Assembly (NCBI RefSeq): GCF_000801105.2
Contig: NC_079514.1
Coordinates: 13,556,293 to 13,620,292, forward strand
DNA length: 64,000 nucleotides
Source: Raphanus sativus
Lineage: Eukaryota; Streptophyta; Magnoliopsida; Brassicales; Brassicaceae
Direction: 5' to 3'
Shown one piece after another: positions 13,801 through 26,042 of the stretch; the first letter of the stretch is position 1, and each line of letters opens with the position of its first letter. Made by a program: the position numbers and the translations under genes. The notes under the pieces are model-generated. The model was given only the letters and a program-made list of their open reading frames with translations, made no database searches and was not told where the DNA came from.

Positions 13801-15028
13801 AGAGTCCCTGAGCCTTGGAGGGTGACGTGACTGACCCATTTGAAGTTAAGCCATTGAAACAAGCTTGACTTAGGCCATGAGCCTATCTTAGCCGGAGCCA
13901 ATAAGGTTCCTTCTATCTGAAGCACCGTTTCCTCCTTGCACGGTCCTTGCAGCGTCACCGCCTTCACCATAAACTCTTTCCCTGCCGGAATCTCCACCTT
14001 CCCTCCCACCACTTTACAAGCCGCCTTCCACGCTCCGACCAATGCCTGGCAGCTCCCCAATAATACAAATGTCATAATCAATAAAGAAAATGTCTATACA
14101 TATACATATATTCTCAAAAAAAAAATGTCTATACATATCTCTAAAACCAAAAAGATCTGAATGTATCTGGTCCGGCAAGTATTTTAGATATATTTTAAAA
14201 TTGGTAAAAAAGAAGAAGAAGTATTTTTAGATAGCAGTGTAACAAGGATGTAAATCTACCTTAGTTTTGATAATCATTTGTTGAAGTCTACGACCAAATA
14301 TATATTTTTTTTTTTGAAAAACCTACGACCAAATAAATTAAACCGAATAGATTGTGTACCAACAAGTGAAAACGACTACAAGGAATTTTCAAGTTACTAT
14401 CGAACTCAAAAATACGTAAGCCTTAACGGTAGAAGCCCAATTTCTCCATTTGCGTTCTGATGATGAAGATATTGTTCTTTTATAATTGTTTTGGGGAATA
14501 TAATTCATTTTCAAATTTCATAAGATATTTTTTTCAAAATGAAAACACCAATGCTAAATAGTTCTCCTTCCGCTTATGTTTTGTTTATATTTACAATTAA
14601 CAAAAACTGTTTCGTTTATGTAATAGTGTATATATACTTAAGTAATCATTTTTTTTTGAAATATTTAGTATTTTTCAAGATTTTAAAAGTAACCCACAAA
14701 CGCAAATGCAACGTCTGACTAATATGTCTCTTGCTTTGAAATTAAATCGTTGGTATTAAAATATATATGAACGTACTTTTGAGTCGTCGGAAACTCCATC
14801 TCCCTTGGCACCGAAGGAGAGGATGTCGAAAACACCATCATGGGTGGACGGATAAGGGGCGGGTGCAGGAGAGTCGATAGGGGTATCTTTAGAATGACGG
14901 CGGTGTTTGGGTTTGATTCTCTTGACGTGATGTTTACGACCCTCAACGGAGATGGTGGAGATTGCGGCTGCTATGATAATGAAGCCGATCAGCATAGCTA
15001 AAAGAGGTGAACTCTTTATTATCTTCAT
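10809..15028 (-). CDS. polygalacturonase (glycoside hydrolase family 28), At3g26610-like
   Basis: This encodes a secreted pectin-degrading enzyme that hydrolyses alpha-1,4-galacturonan in the cell wall. Seven exons are 14777-15028, 13752-14045, 13507-13542, 13215-13422, 11640-11721, 11430-11538 and 10809-11252. They total 1425 nt (474 residues), all in phase with GT-AG. A signal peptide is clear at the N-terminus (LLAMLIGFIIIAAAIS), followed by a basic and Pro-rich linker and FDILSFGAKGDGVSDDS. GH28 signatures are SPNTDGIH, the exon 5 GDDC and GHGIS, and RIKTWQ (the RIK motif), supplying the catalytic aspartates and substrate-binding Arg/Lys. Exon 3 is only 36 nt. The fourth intron (11722-13214) is 1.5 kb because a Helitron is inserted. 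Nothing suggests loss of function. Confidence 0.92.
12563..13202 (-). mobile_element. non-autonomous Helitron, 640 bp, inside polygalacturonase intron
   Basis: Read on the minus strand the element starts TCTATCTTATTAAAACAGAA and ends CTAG. A CG-rich imperfect hairpin (ccgcgcttccaaagcgcg) lies about a dozen bases before the end. It lies between a host A and T with no target duplication. All of these are Helitron hallmarks. It codes for nothing and is a close relative of the copy at 56149-57077, sharing both ends and the internal repeats of gtttggaaacat. Confidence 0.85.
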
Positions 15029-15338
15029 ATTTCCTTATGCTTTTGTTATTGGTGGGAAAGGAGATGGTTATAAGAGATGTAGTTGCTGGACGAGTTATAT
15101 AGCAATATTTTTTCAAAATGACCCTTTCTTTTGAACTATTTTCAAAAGTGCCCTTTTAAACTTTAAAAGAGAAAAGTTTTTGTAAGCTGTATAACCCATA
15201 CATAAATGGTTGTGTAGTGGCATACTGTTATTGGATTTGGGGTGAATGGACGTAAATACGATTCCATTGAGTGTGCCAAGAACGTAGAGTGATTTACCTA
15301 TAAGTCTTTCGAAAAGTATTGTTTTCGTTATACCAAAA

Positions 15339-15487
15339 AATTCATACCCTACATAAACCATAAACATATGACCTATATATATATATATATATTCATCCAC
15401 AGAAGTCCCTTAAATCTAAGTCTACATGCGGTAAGGTTTTAAATTTTCACACACATATATATATACTAGATCCAGTTTTCTTACCAG
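15339..15487 (+). repeat. direct repeat copy A, upstream of polygalacturonase
   Basis: About 150 bp in the polygalacturonase promoter region (starting near cataccctacataaacc, ending near tagatccagttttcttacc) recurs in the same orientation at 18047-18283. The two differ by a few substitutions and by the length of internal AT runs. Confidence 0.8.
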
Positions 15488-16916
15488 TCATTTCTTCGGG
15501 GTGGATCTTTACAGTACTCATCACAGCATCCACATATTTATTCTGTTTAAGTTTCTTTTTAAGCCATTATTTACAAAACTGAGAAATTTAAAGTAAATTC
15601 TTTCCAAAACATGATTGATGTTGGCACATTGTAACACTCTCTGTATCTACAGACAACTGCAACCTAGACACTTAATTTCTGTCTTTCTACACTTTTTTCA
15701 TAGGTTTAAAATACTTTCTTTCCGTCCATTGTTGATTAATAATTCAGTGAACAATAATTTAAGCCTGTTTGTTAATTCATGAAAAGGTTCCAGTTAATAG
15801 AAAGATGAAGCTATAATGTAAATTAATAACAGTATTTTAATGTGCTACTCCACAAAATACAAAATGGAAACACAAATTCCAACCAAAAAAGCGTTGTACA
15901 ATTATAAAAGAAATGACCATACATTTACAATGCCGTATTAGATATGTCTATACATCAGAAAGATGCATGAAACATCTTAGTTATTAATTTACTTTGTATG
16001 CAGAAAGGTGGCTGCATATTTAAAGAAGAAAAAAAACTAAATGAGCTGATAATTAATAATAAGACATATTATGCCATGGATAATATTTCATAAGACCCTG
16101 ACAGAAAAGGTGATTAATTGTTATAGTTATTAAAATTAGTTAATGGGCAATGATCTGTATTTTTTTTTTTTGACAAGACAATGATCTGTAATTTAACCAT
16201 TGTTCCTCAATCATAAGCAACGGTTATGCACTCTTGCATTATAAAAGCAAAAGGACCTTATCCAAAACTTACATTATACCTATAATTAGTTAGTTCCAAA
16301 AGCTTGTTAAATGATTTCAGTGTACTTCACTAATACAACTAATACATATGAGATTAGTTTGCTTAATTAGGGACATAATGTATTAGATACAGGTTAAGTA
16401 CAATAGGAAACTTTACATTTTGTACGTATAAGAAAATTATTTCCCTATATATAAATATTTCGACAAAAATATGATCTGAAATTTGTAATCTAATTGTTTT
16501 TGTATTATTGTGGATCAGTCTGATCTATATGGCATATATTAATTTTTTACAAAGTATTAAAATAAAATAAAAAACTTTCTGAAAAGGTATTTTAATAACT
16601 ATATATCGAGAGACAAAGAGGAACTATAGAAAGCAACAATAGTTATCTAAGTTAACAAATAATTATTATCATCCTTTATATATAAATGCAGGAAGTTTAA
16701 TACTAATTTGCCAAAAGAAGACAAAAACCAAAGTTGGGTGTTTGGTGAATTAAAAGCTTATGAGTTTAGGACAAACTTAAGTTGGCAATACACCACTATT
16801 CAAGCCTTTTTTCGAAAAAAAAAGAAAATACACCACTATTCCCTACTAATTATAAGACATAATTTAGAGTATATGCAAAATAGTGATCAAGATGGTATTC
16901 ATCAGTTCAAATATAC
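15488..16916. other. intergenic region, no gene seen
   Basis: AT-rich sequence. The only structure noted is a short direct repeat, acaccactattc, at about 16789 and 16829. Confidence 0.4.
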
Positions 16917-18046
16917 TTTTTTTTTTGATCAAACCTTCCATTGAAATCTTAAAGGAGCTTACATAAGAGTGTTTTCAATCTCATGAAGATTGTTAGACAA
17001 AACAAACAAAGCGTTTTTCGCTAGCTTATCCGCAGGATCATTACAAGAACGAGCAATAAAGCGGAAAGAGATAGAGGAGAAGGATGCACTCAACACGCAG
17101 AAGTCATGGAGCAATCCTCGGAGCGATTTCACAGTCGTGGTACCTGTGATTGCATCAATAAGACATTTAGCATCTGAACAGCAGATGACGTCTTTAATAC
17201 CAGAGGAGATGGCCTTCAAGAGGCCAGCTTTCATCGCTAACGCTTCTGCTACCAAGGCTGAAGCAATGTAGTGTTGTTTTTCGGTTCCTAGACAAGATTG
17301 CCTAGTGAGTCATTACAGACCCAGCCAAGTCCACCTGCAAAGGTAGAGCAATTCCAAGCAGCATCGGAACATAACAAGTATGTATTAGCTGGAACCTGTG
17401 GAAGAGAGTTCGATAGTGGAGAGTCTTTAGTTGAAACAGAGACATGCTTTCGGATTGGTAGAGAGAACTGCCATTCCTTAGCTGCTTTTATAGCTTTCGC
17501 TAGCATCTCTGATTCCAGAAAAGACTTATCTTCGAATAGGAGTTGATTTCTACTTGTCCACAATACCCATAAGATCCAGGGATATAACGGAGTAGTCAGA
17601 CCAATAGGCGGGAGATTAACCATTTGGGTACATGCTACAAGTAATTCCTTCACCGAGTGGCAAGAGGTGATGAGGGGTTTATTCTTTGCAGGCACCAGCT
17701 CCCAGATCTTCTGAGACGTTGTGCAAGCTAACATCACATGTAGCAGCGTCTCCGGTTCACCGCATCGCTTACATTTACCCCTCTACCTGTATACCCCTTT
17801 TTGCCAACATCTTTCCTACTGCTAGCACTTTGCTTTTTAATTTCCAGAGAAAGTGGCGTAGCTTAGGGGAGCATTGAACATTCCATATACATTTCTTCCA
17901 ATTGAACTCATCAAGGGAGTTGCCATTGTGGATCTTTGCCAAAGCATACCCTGACTTGGTAGTGTACTTCCCCGATTTTTCATGGAGCCAGATTAATTCA
18001 TCAGCAAGTACGGAGTCGCTTGGTGACAGCTTTCTGATGTGCGCTT
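16917..18046 (-). mobile_element. 5'-truncated LINE fragment (zf-RVT and RNase H region)
   Basis: Minus-strand translations 17288-17737 and 16959-17255 read like the 3' end of a plant non-LTR retrotransposon. They contain a region with WILWVLWTSRNQLLFEDKSF, then LCSDAAWN and GLGWVCND, and then an RNase H core (SDAKCLIDAI, ARSCNDPADKLAKNAL). A T-run at about 16918-16928 on the plus strand fits the poly(A) tail. Reading frames are broken by stops and the reverse transcriptase is missing, so the element is dead. Its 5' end stops at the second copy of the 150-bp repeat. No target-site duplication was seen. Confidence 0.8.
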
Positions 18047-18085
18047 TAAAAAATCCATACCCTACATAAAACCATAAACATATGA

Positions 18086-18160
<75 letters not shown>

Positions 18161-18283
18161 TCCACAGAAGTCCCTTAAATCTAAGACTACATGCGGTAAG
18201 GTTTTTAATTTCTACACACATATATATACATATATATATATATAATATATATATATATATACTAGATCCAGTTTTCTTACCGT
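18047..18283 (+). repeat. direct repeat copy B with long AT microsatellite
   Basis: This is the second copy of the 15339-15487 segment, expanded by two AT runs, the longer being about 18091-18158. It directly abuts the truncated end of the LINE fragment. Confidence 0.8.
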
Positions 18284-18375
18284 TTTTACAGTTTAAGTAG
18301 GGTTCATAACGGACCTGACTCTATTATAAAGGGAATAACTGTTTTTTCCCAAAAAAAAGAGAGGATGAATTATCG

Positions 18376-18668
18376 GAGAAATTGGAAGCCCTTTTGGTCT
18401 AGTGGTTTGACTAAGGGTTTAATTGTTTCTACACCCGAGGTTTGGGGTTCAAACCCCAGAAAATATCAAATTATGCAGATTATGGAAAAACAGGTTATAG
18501 GAGATCTTCAGCTTGGTGCAGGGCGTACCATCGAACATGGATCTCATAGGACGGCTCAGAGTGGTGCAGTCAGGCGTGTATTCTCACATGGCGGTAGAAT
18601 TGTCGGCTGTAGAATCGTTTTTGTAATATTTTCATCATTATAATAACATAATTAATCGATAATAGTCT
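18376..18668 (+). mobile_element. tRNA-derived SINE
   Basis: A tRNA-like RNA polymerase III promoter is present: an A box (tggtctagtgg, near 18396) and a B box (ggttcaaacccc, near 18448), at tRNA-like spacing. An unrelated body of about 200 bp follows. GAATTATCG occurs on both sides, at 18367-18375 and 18669-18677, and is a possible target-site duplication. The ends and family name are inferred. Confidence 0.6.
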
Positions 18669-19149
18669 GAATTATCGATTCAGACGTTCAAAAAAAATTG
18701 TCGGAGAAAAACAACTTTATAATTGACGTTCGTTTGTGTGTTTTTAATCCTACTGCACTTGTGACTTTAATTCATTATTTTCCAGTCAAAACGAAAGAGT
18801 ACACTAATTTTACAAACTAGATAAGACTGTGTACAAGTTATTAAACTATGTGGTTTTGAACATTGTTGAAAAGCAGTATCATGCAAAAGCAGAGATTTGA
18901 ACTTATGGTTCCAAGATAAAACCACATACAGACTGCTCCATGTTTGGAAGTAATGTTCATTGTTTTCTTTTTTTTCTTTGCAGCAAATGTGTTTTGGACT
19001 GGGCCACATAACACACAGCTTCGTTATGACACTGTAAGGCCCATTTCTACTTTTCTTTATTTAGAAAAGAAAGACAGGACCAGAATAAATAACGTCTGGA
19101 GGTAACAGAGCTTCGTTATGACACTGTAAAAGTAGAAATGGGCCTTAAA

Positions 19150-19930
19150 GAAAGACAGGACCAAATTCTGCAGACTCGCCAACCGTCCTGCTCCTCCTAG
19201 CACACCTTGGCCTGTTTCAACAGCTCATGGTTACTAGCATTCATGGAAAGGTAACAGAGCAGAACGAGGCACTGTAACTGCTCTTTCTGCTCAAAGTTCC
19301 TCATCATTTTCATCAGTAACGAGATCGCGCCTTACTTGACTATGTTCTTGAAGTGTTCCACGCAGAGAAAAGTCTCTGGCCACTCGAACTTCTGCTGCAA
19401 AATCACAGCTGTTAACGCCACTTCTTGGCTGCTCATTATCCCTCCTCTCCTTCCTTGCTCCAACACTTCCAGTACCACCAATGTCACTACTATGCGTACT
19501 CGATTCAAGATCATACACAAAGAGGTCAAGCAAAAGGCAAAGTAACTAGAGGCTTAATCACACACACACTCTCTCTCTCTCTCTCTAGCGATCTCTTCTT
19601 GAGCAACCACATCATGTTCCGCCATTCTCGCCACCAATGTAGCTACCTTAATCTGAAACCTAACCGGAAAACCTAACTCATTAACTTGACACCTAATCTT
19701 ACCCTCCAAAACCCCTAACATCCTAGCAGCCGAGACTTGCGCCTCCACAGCCACAAGTGCGCTCTCTGCTCTCTTTAAAGTAGCTTTAGCAACGGAGCAA
19801 CACCTCCTTCATCTACAAGTTATCTTCTTGTTCCTATCATTGCCTCAAGCAAGCGAAACCAAGCTGATTCGCGGCATCTTCTGATCTTATCCAACAACCT
19901 CCCCCATCCATCGTGATAAGCCAAGTAGAG
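19150..19930 (-). pseudogene. decayed ARMADILLO REPEAT ONLY gene (ARO4-like)
   Basis: The minus strand shows pieces of an ARO-family armadillo-repeat protein in shifting frames. Around 19781-19815 it reads VDEGGVAPLLKL. At 19584-19760 it reads AARMLGVLEGKIRCQVNE, then FQIKVATLVARMAEHD and VVAQEEIARE. At 19190-19440 come C-terminal pieces, FLCVEHFKNIVK, QCLVLLCYLSMNASNHEL and ASLQNLVL. The middle of the protein is missing and there are stops and frameshifts, so it is not functional. ARO proteins affect polarised growth and F-actin. Arabidopsis ARO4 (At3g26600) lies between the polygalacturonase and MATE genes, exactly as here. Confidence 0.72.
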
Positions 19931-20203
19931 TAGAGAGATGGTCCCCAATCATCCTAGTAGAATGAAAAAGCTTCTACTTTTCTCTGTTTCGGATATCTCG
20001 ATCAATCGAAAGTTTCGATTTTTTCAAGGTGGAACACTATTGGTATGTTTATGTTATCTAGTGTGTTCGTCGTCTTCATCTTCGCCATGAAAACTAGTCA
20101 CGTTCCGTTTCTTTTCTTTTTGCTTTTCTTTATTTTTTCTACGGTTTTGACTGGACCGGCGCATGAAGTAGGCTTACGAGTGTGATTTTTAAATAATTAC
20201 TAC

Positions 20204-20700
20204 ATAGATCTTGATCAGCTCTTGCGTTTACAATGGAAACATTTATCGTAAATTTAACAAATATTTTTTTTTAATTTGTAAACTTTTATGTAATTAAAAA
20301 TTAAAATATTTTCACGTTTAAATTAGTTTTTTCTTAAAATTCGACCCGGATCTATCTATGGTCCGGTTAATCTAATAATCCGATAATTTAATTTATATTT
20401 TAAAAATATCCATATTTTTTATAAAAAATACAAAAATCCAAAATTAATCGATTGAACCGATGGACTACCGATATATAATTTGATTTGATTTAAATCAAGA
20501 TATATTCGGAATATGTCACTTTTTAAACTAAATTTTAACATTCAATGTTTTGTGATTTTTTGAAATTAGGACAGTTTTACATAATTTTGACAGAAAAATT
20601 TGATAGATATAAAATAATTAACAACTATAAATATATCCAGATCATACTTTAATTCACGTGATTTGCGTTAAATAAAGACATTTTCGCGGTTGTTATGTTT
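20204..20700 (-). mobile_element. degraded Helitron 3' portion
   Basis: The sequence parallels the 3' half of the intron Helitron at 12563, including text like gatcaagatctatg in place of the canonical gatcaaaatctag end and internal ccggttaatct. The terminal hairpin is eroded. Its 5' limit is unclear; Helitron-like text reappears at 21525-21650. Confidence 0.4.
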
Positions 20701-20708
20701 CCTAGTAT

Positions 20709-20992
20709 ACTACGATCCCTCCGTTTCAGAAAGATAGATGTTCTAGAAAAACTTTTTGTTTCATAAAGATGTATTTTTCATATTTTCAATGTATTTTCTG
20801 TCAACTAATAATAAAAAATTATGTATTTTAAAAATATTAATTGTACTTTTGAAATTTTATTGGTTTAAAATATAAGAAATATAAAATTACAAAAAATTAT
20901 GCATTGATAACTAAGTTTTAATGTGTTTTCTTACTAAATATGAAAATCCTAAATATAGATTAATATAAAAAGGAGAGAGTATTATTGAAGAC
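20709..20992. mobile_element. Stowaway-like MITE
   Basis: The left end, tccctccgtttcagaaagat, has the ccctccgttt motif typical of plant Stowaway elements. About 280 bp of AT-rich DNA follows and the region closes with aaaggagagagtatta, a decayed inverted end. Only the left end is convincing. Confidence 0.45.
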
Positions 20993-22124
20993 CTAATTGA
21001 CTTTGATCGACTCAGCAGTTCGTCACTTGATGATTCTTGTCCTTTTTATATATCTTAATTAATTTTATTATAATTGTTTTCTGTAATTTATTTTGCTAAC
21101 AATTTGGTTCATATTATAATTGATTTAAATTTGTTGTTAACAATCAGTGTTAAACATTTTTAGATAACATATATTTTGTACATTTTTTATAATTGTTTTT
21201 GTTATTATATTTATTGTACAATGTGTAGTGTTTATACACACACAATATATATATATATATATATATATTATTTAGTGGCTATTAGTGAATTATTAAGTTA
21301 TTTAAATATATGATCTAAACATTACTTAGGAAAAATAAATAAATAATCTGTTAATTTAATCGATTTATTATTGTTAGAAATTGTTTTGTAGTATTTAACA
21401 TGTAGAATAATTTATTTTTATTTATCTTTGTTTATAAATTATTTTTAATTATTCAATTATTTAATTTATCAAAATAATTTGATTTTTTTAGAAATTATTA
21501 AAAGATGAGATCTAATGTTTTATATTGTTTGGACACAACATTAATTATAGTTTTGTTTGGACATATGATAATATCACAAAGGAATGAGTATATTGTTTAG
21601 AAGTGTACATAGTAGCATAAAGAAATGCAATTCTCCTAGATAGATATTTTTTTATGTTTTTGTCACAAAAAATGAAAAAACGTTTCATTTAAGAGGGAAA
21701 ATGATTTTTATATCCTAGATATATAAATACAAATAAATAAATATAAATAAACAAATAATAATAATAAAAGAAATTATTTATTGTTTCAAATTATATGTTT
21801 TCAAATTTGAACTTTTTTATAAAAAAAATTTAAATTTTTTCAGATTTTTTTTTGAAATTAGAAAATGTTTTTTGGAACTATTTTTTAAAAAATATATATT
21901 TTCAAACTTTTATTATCTATTTTTTATTTCATAAAACTTTAAAACCTAAATCTAAAATCCCACCTTTTAACTCTAAACCTTAATGTTTAAATTGATTAAT
22001 CATATGAGTATAAACGTAAATTAACCTTTTTAATGAAACATTTTGATTATTTTCTTCATTGTGCTATATTTGTGATAAAAAAAAATTAATGCTATCTTAG
22101 AGAATTTCTCTATAAAGAAAGGAA
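20993..22124. other. AT-rich intergenic region
   Basis: Very AT-rich DNA with an AT microsatellite at about 21247-21269. No gene seen. Part of 21525-21650 resembles the internal gtttgga repeats of the Helitron family. Confidence 0.4.
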
Positions 22125-22960
22125 CTAGATTTGAACCCGCATATTTTTGCGGATAAATTTATATTTCTAAAAACTAAAATGACATTTAAAAATTGTTTGA
22201 TGAAATTTTAAAAATTATATATTAATATAATATTTTTTATTTAATTAAAAATGTAAAATCATATTAATAGTTTAATTTTAAACATTAGTTTTATAGGAAT
22301 AATACAATTTTTTGTTTAGAAATTTTTATTCTCGAAATTTTTGTATGTGACTAAATTCATTATTTTATATTATATTTTTAAAATATTATTTTACTTAATA
22401 TATTATATTTTATTTTAATGTTTATTTTGACTAAAAAAATCAAACATAAAATGTTACAACCAAGAAAATATTGTTTATTTTGTTTTACATAAAAGTTAAT
22501 TTGATAATCTTAAAAAAGGGGCTCTAATTTTAATTTAAAATTAATTACTGAAACATATAAAAATGTGGTTTAGATTAAATATGATAAACAATCAAACGAT
22601 AATTGTCTAGTGGAAATATATTTCTCCTTTATTAGGAAAGTTATTGTTTAGATATTTTTTTGTTAGTAAAATATCATATATGAGTAAATTTAGGTTTTTT
22701 TGTACTAAACCAAATTTAGGATGTTAAGTTAAATTTCTAATGAAATGTCTAACGTTTACTTTTGTATATTATACAAAAAAATAGGACTCTGAATTAATAG
22801 ATTAGATATTTGTGATTTAATGTAAGTTTCAATATAAAGTAGAAATGTGTGGTTAATTTAAAAACTTATAAAAGAAATATTTTTTTGTTGTAAACTTATA
22901 AAAGAAATATTAGGTTCAAAGATATATATGAATCATATGATTATGTTCTAATAAGAGAGA
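22125..22960 (-). mobile_element. non-autonomous Helitron, about 836 bp
   Basis: On the minus strand it begins TCTCTCTTATTAGAAC and ends CTAG next to a host T. A short hairpin (ccgca...tgcgg) lies just inside the 3' end. Internal text near 22815-22915 matches the 5' part of the copies at 12563 and 56149 (aaaacttataaaagaaatatt against aaaacttacaaaataaatgtt). It is more diverged than those. Confidence 0.65.
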
Positions 22961-23846
22961 TGCGGAAAGAGAAAAGTAAAGCGTTAAAATTGAAATCAGT
23001 GAACTCCTCTCCTGGCCCGTGGGTGTTTAGTGGAAAAAAGAATGAGTAGTTTAAACTGACATGAATAAATCATGCTATTTAAAACTAAAATACGTTAATA
23101 CTGTATAAGTTTCATGTTCTTTGGAATTTTCTCCATGTGTAGGTTTTTGTAAATTTTGGGATTCGGTAGAACGATTGGAATAGTCAACCAAATTGAAGCT
23201 CGAATTGACAACGATGATTGAATTGTAGATATCTCGAGTTAAGCAAATCAAAGTTTAAAATGAAAAAAAAAAAAAATGAACGATGAAAATTTCGTGGAAA
23301 AAGGAATGATTGGCTCTGATACCATATCAAATTTTGGAAAAATATAGAACGCTTATTTTCAATTTACTGTAGAAGAGAGATTACAAACTTGTTTATATTA
23401 TTGGGACTATACAACTGTCTTTAATCATACGCTTAACCGATTGGTTTAAGTGTTGTTAATAGACACCATATGTTAATTTTCCTGGGAGTATATATAGTTC
23501 AGTTTTATTCAAATAGATGGTCTCTGAAAAATGTATGCTAGCAAAGTGTGCAGATCTCGATTGGATCTCAAAGAAGGTGGAGCTAGGACACTTTAAAGAG
23601 CCATCAGTGAAGTTCATTAGTATACATTCAAAGCTCGAGACATTAGGAAATGCAGTGTAAGCGTAGTGTTATTTGTTAAAAACTATTTATTGTTTTTTTT
23701 TTTGATAAAAGAACTTATAGGTTGTAAAGAGGACGTCGTCCCTCTTGGGATCGGACTGGTGGCTACTTTTGCCAAAGTTTTAGATGATTTTTATTCTCTT
23801 AGATGTTGTAAACCCTGTTCTTCGTTGCTTATATTTTAACCCTAAA

Positions 23847-23904
<58 letters not shown>

Positions 23905-24471
23905 CCCTAAAACCGATTGTTTGATCCGTGGTACTACACACCAAAACGGACTGTTTTTCTTTTGAAGATTCTTTCTTACCAATTTGTTTAGCCGCCAGGT
24001 CTATTTAAATTTAACAAATAACCTGACCATCGCAATTCAAAAAACATGTTGCGAATAACAAATTTATATTCTCGGGTTCTGTGAAGCACCGTCACTTTCA
24101 ATTTCTTACTACAAAATTGAAAAAAAAAATGAACATAAAATGTAACTACGAACAATTTTGCTTAGTAAGAGACTGTTATTAGTATTATTTAACTTGACCA
24201 AAATTTTAACCAAAGAGCACATGTCATTTTGTATGGTAGCCAAAATACATTTGAATTCGTCCTATATCATAATAATAATTTTACTACACAACAATCTTTT
24301 TTCCACATTTGGCAATTAATTTATTGAATGTATATACTATTTACATATATGCAATTTTTTTGTCAATAAATAACACATTCTCTATATAATTCATGAATGA
24401 TTAATCCCAAGATCCTCATTCCTTGGTCCTTGTCTTACGCTTCCTTTAAGCTATCCATCTCTCTCTCCGAC
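22961..24471. other. MATE upstream region with LTR-type primer-binding motif
   Basis: At 23312-23324 the plus strand reads ggctctgatacca, the complement of TGGTATCAGAGCC, the initiator-Met tRNA primer-binding site of many plant LTR retrotransposons, here in minus orientation. No LTR pair was identified. A 51-bp AT run lies at 23851-23901. The stretch 23523-23660 can be read as about 45 codons (ending KLETLGNAV and a stop), which I do not recognise. The last few hundred bases should hold the MATE promoter. Confidence 0.4.
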
Positions 24472-26010
24472 ATGGGAAAAGACAAAAATCTAACGGATGC
24501 GCTTCTCTCTACGGCGGAAAACTCCGACCCGACGACCCATCTTTCCTTCTCACCAGCCAATGATATTTCTCCGATCACAACCATCGGCGGATTCGTCAAG
24601 GAGTTTAACGTGGAGGCCAAAAAGCTATGGTACCTGGCTGGTCCCGCCATTTTCACGTCCGTGAACCAATATTCTCTTGGCGCCGTTACTCAGGTATTCG
24701 CCGGCCACGTCAGCACCATAGCCCTCGCCGCCGTCTCCGTGGAAAACTCTGTTATCGCCGGGTTCTCCTTCGGCATCATGGTAAATTACATCACACCCCT
24801 TATAACATTTGCGAGTTTGCGTTTATCATTCACGTACAATAATTTTGTTTACATTTTGATTTATAAAAAAATCGAACATTATATTTTATTTTGATGTTTT
24901 TTCACCCCAAAAAAAATCACAGATATACATAGAGGAAGTAGTCATAAATTGAGCACGGGATAATTTTGGTTTTTTGGATATTTTGTACCTTTCTAAGATT
25001 TTGTTCTGTTGCATTTTTTGTCCAAAATAAGAAAGAATATTTACAAATATACGATGTTGACGTTAGGACATTTAGTAAGCACGCTGGCCACACAGAAAAA
25101 AATTGTCATCCTTTTATCAACGGATTTGGTTAAATATCGTTTCTGAAATATAAATCCAAAGGCAACAAAATGTATTGTTATTTTCCAGTGTTGTTAAAAC
25201 CGGATAGCGAACCGGATTTTTTTTGGGTCATGGGTTAATGTGGTTCGACCGGGTTCGATCCGGGTTTGATTAGACTAAACTAAATTTAATGATATTTTGA
25301 ATATGTATATTCTTACAAAGATAAAAGATGATATCAGATAAAATATTTCCATAATCATAATATTTAGAAATTTAAAAAAAAATAACAAACTAAAAATGTA
25401 ATAAAAGTAATAGAACAATGTAAAAGTCCAAATCTCAAATCAATAGAAAAAACATATTTAAATTTTATTCTCTAGGTTTTTGTCACTCCAAATCTTCATC
25501 ATCTTTACAAAAATTATAGACACATTAGTTAAAAATTTATACTATGAAATAAATTAAAAATTATACCATGATTGAGTTCTTCAAATCTAAGTTTTCAATT
25601 CTTAAAATCTTCGAAACAAAAACAATACCTTAAGAAGTAGATACGTGAGTTGTAGTCTTTCATAGACGTCAAAGACTCAAGAAAAAAAGATGAGACGGCT
25701 TTACCTTATTAATCTGAATCATTTTTTTATTTTAAAAAGAATTTTTTAATTGTTTTATTAATAAATTTTTGGTTTATACAAGAATCAGGGTTGAGCTAGT
25801 TCGTTGGGTCGCCGGTTCACGGGTTTTTAATGGTTCGATAGAGGTTTTTAACCGGTTCAACTATAGTTGGGTTTTGGCATTAACCCAACCCGCATTTTTG
25901 TCCGGTTCGTGGTTGAACCTGGTCCGACCGCCGGTTCGGTCCGGGTTTAATAACACTGTTATTTTCTTTTCTAGTCAAATATATGTGAATTGACAAAAAC
26001 AAAAGTCAAA

Positions 26011-26042
<32 letters not shown>

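Noticed and set aside
18082..18300. Open frame of alternating Tyr-Ile codons
   Set aside because: It is the translation of an AT microsatellite, not a protein.
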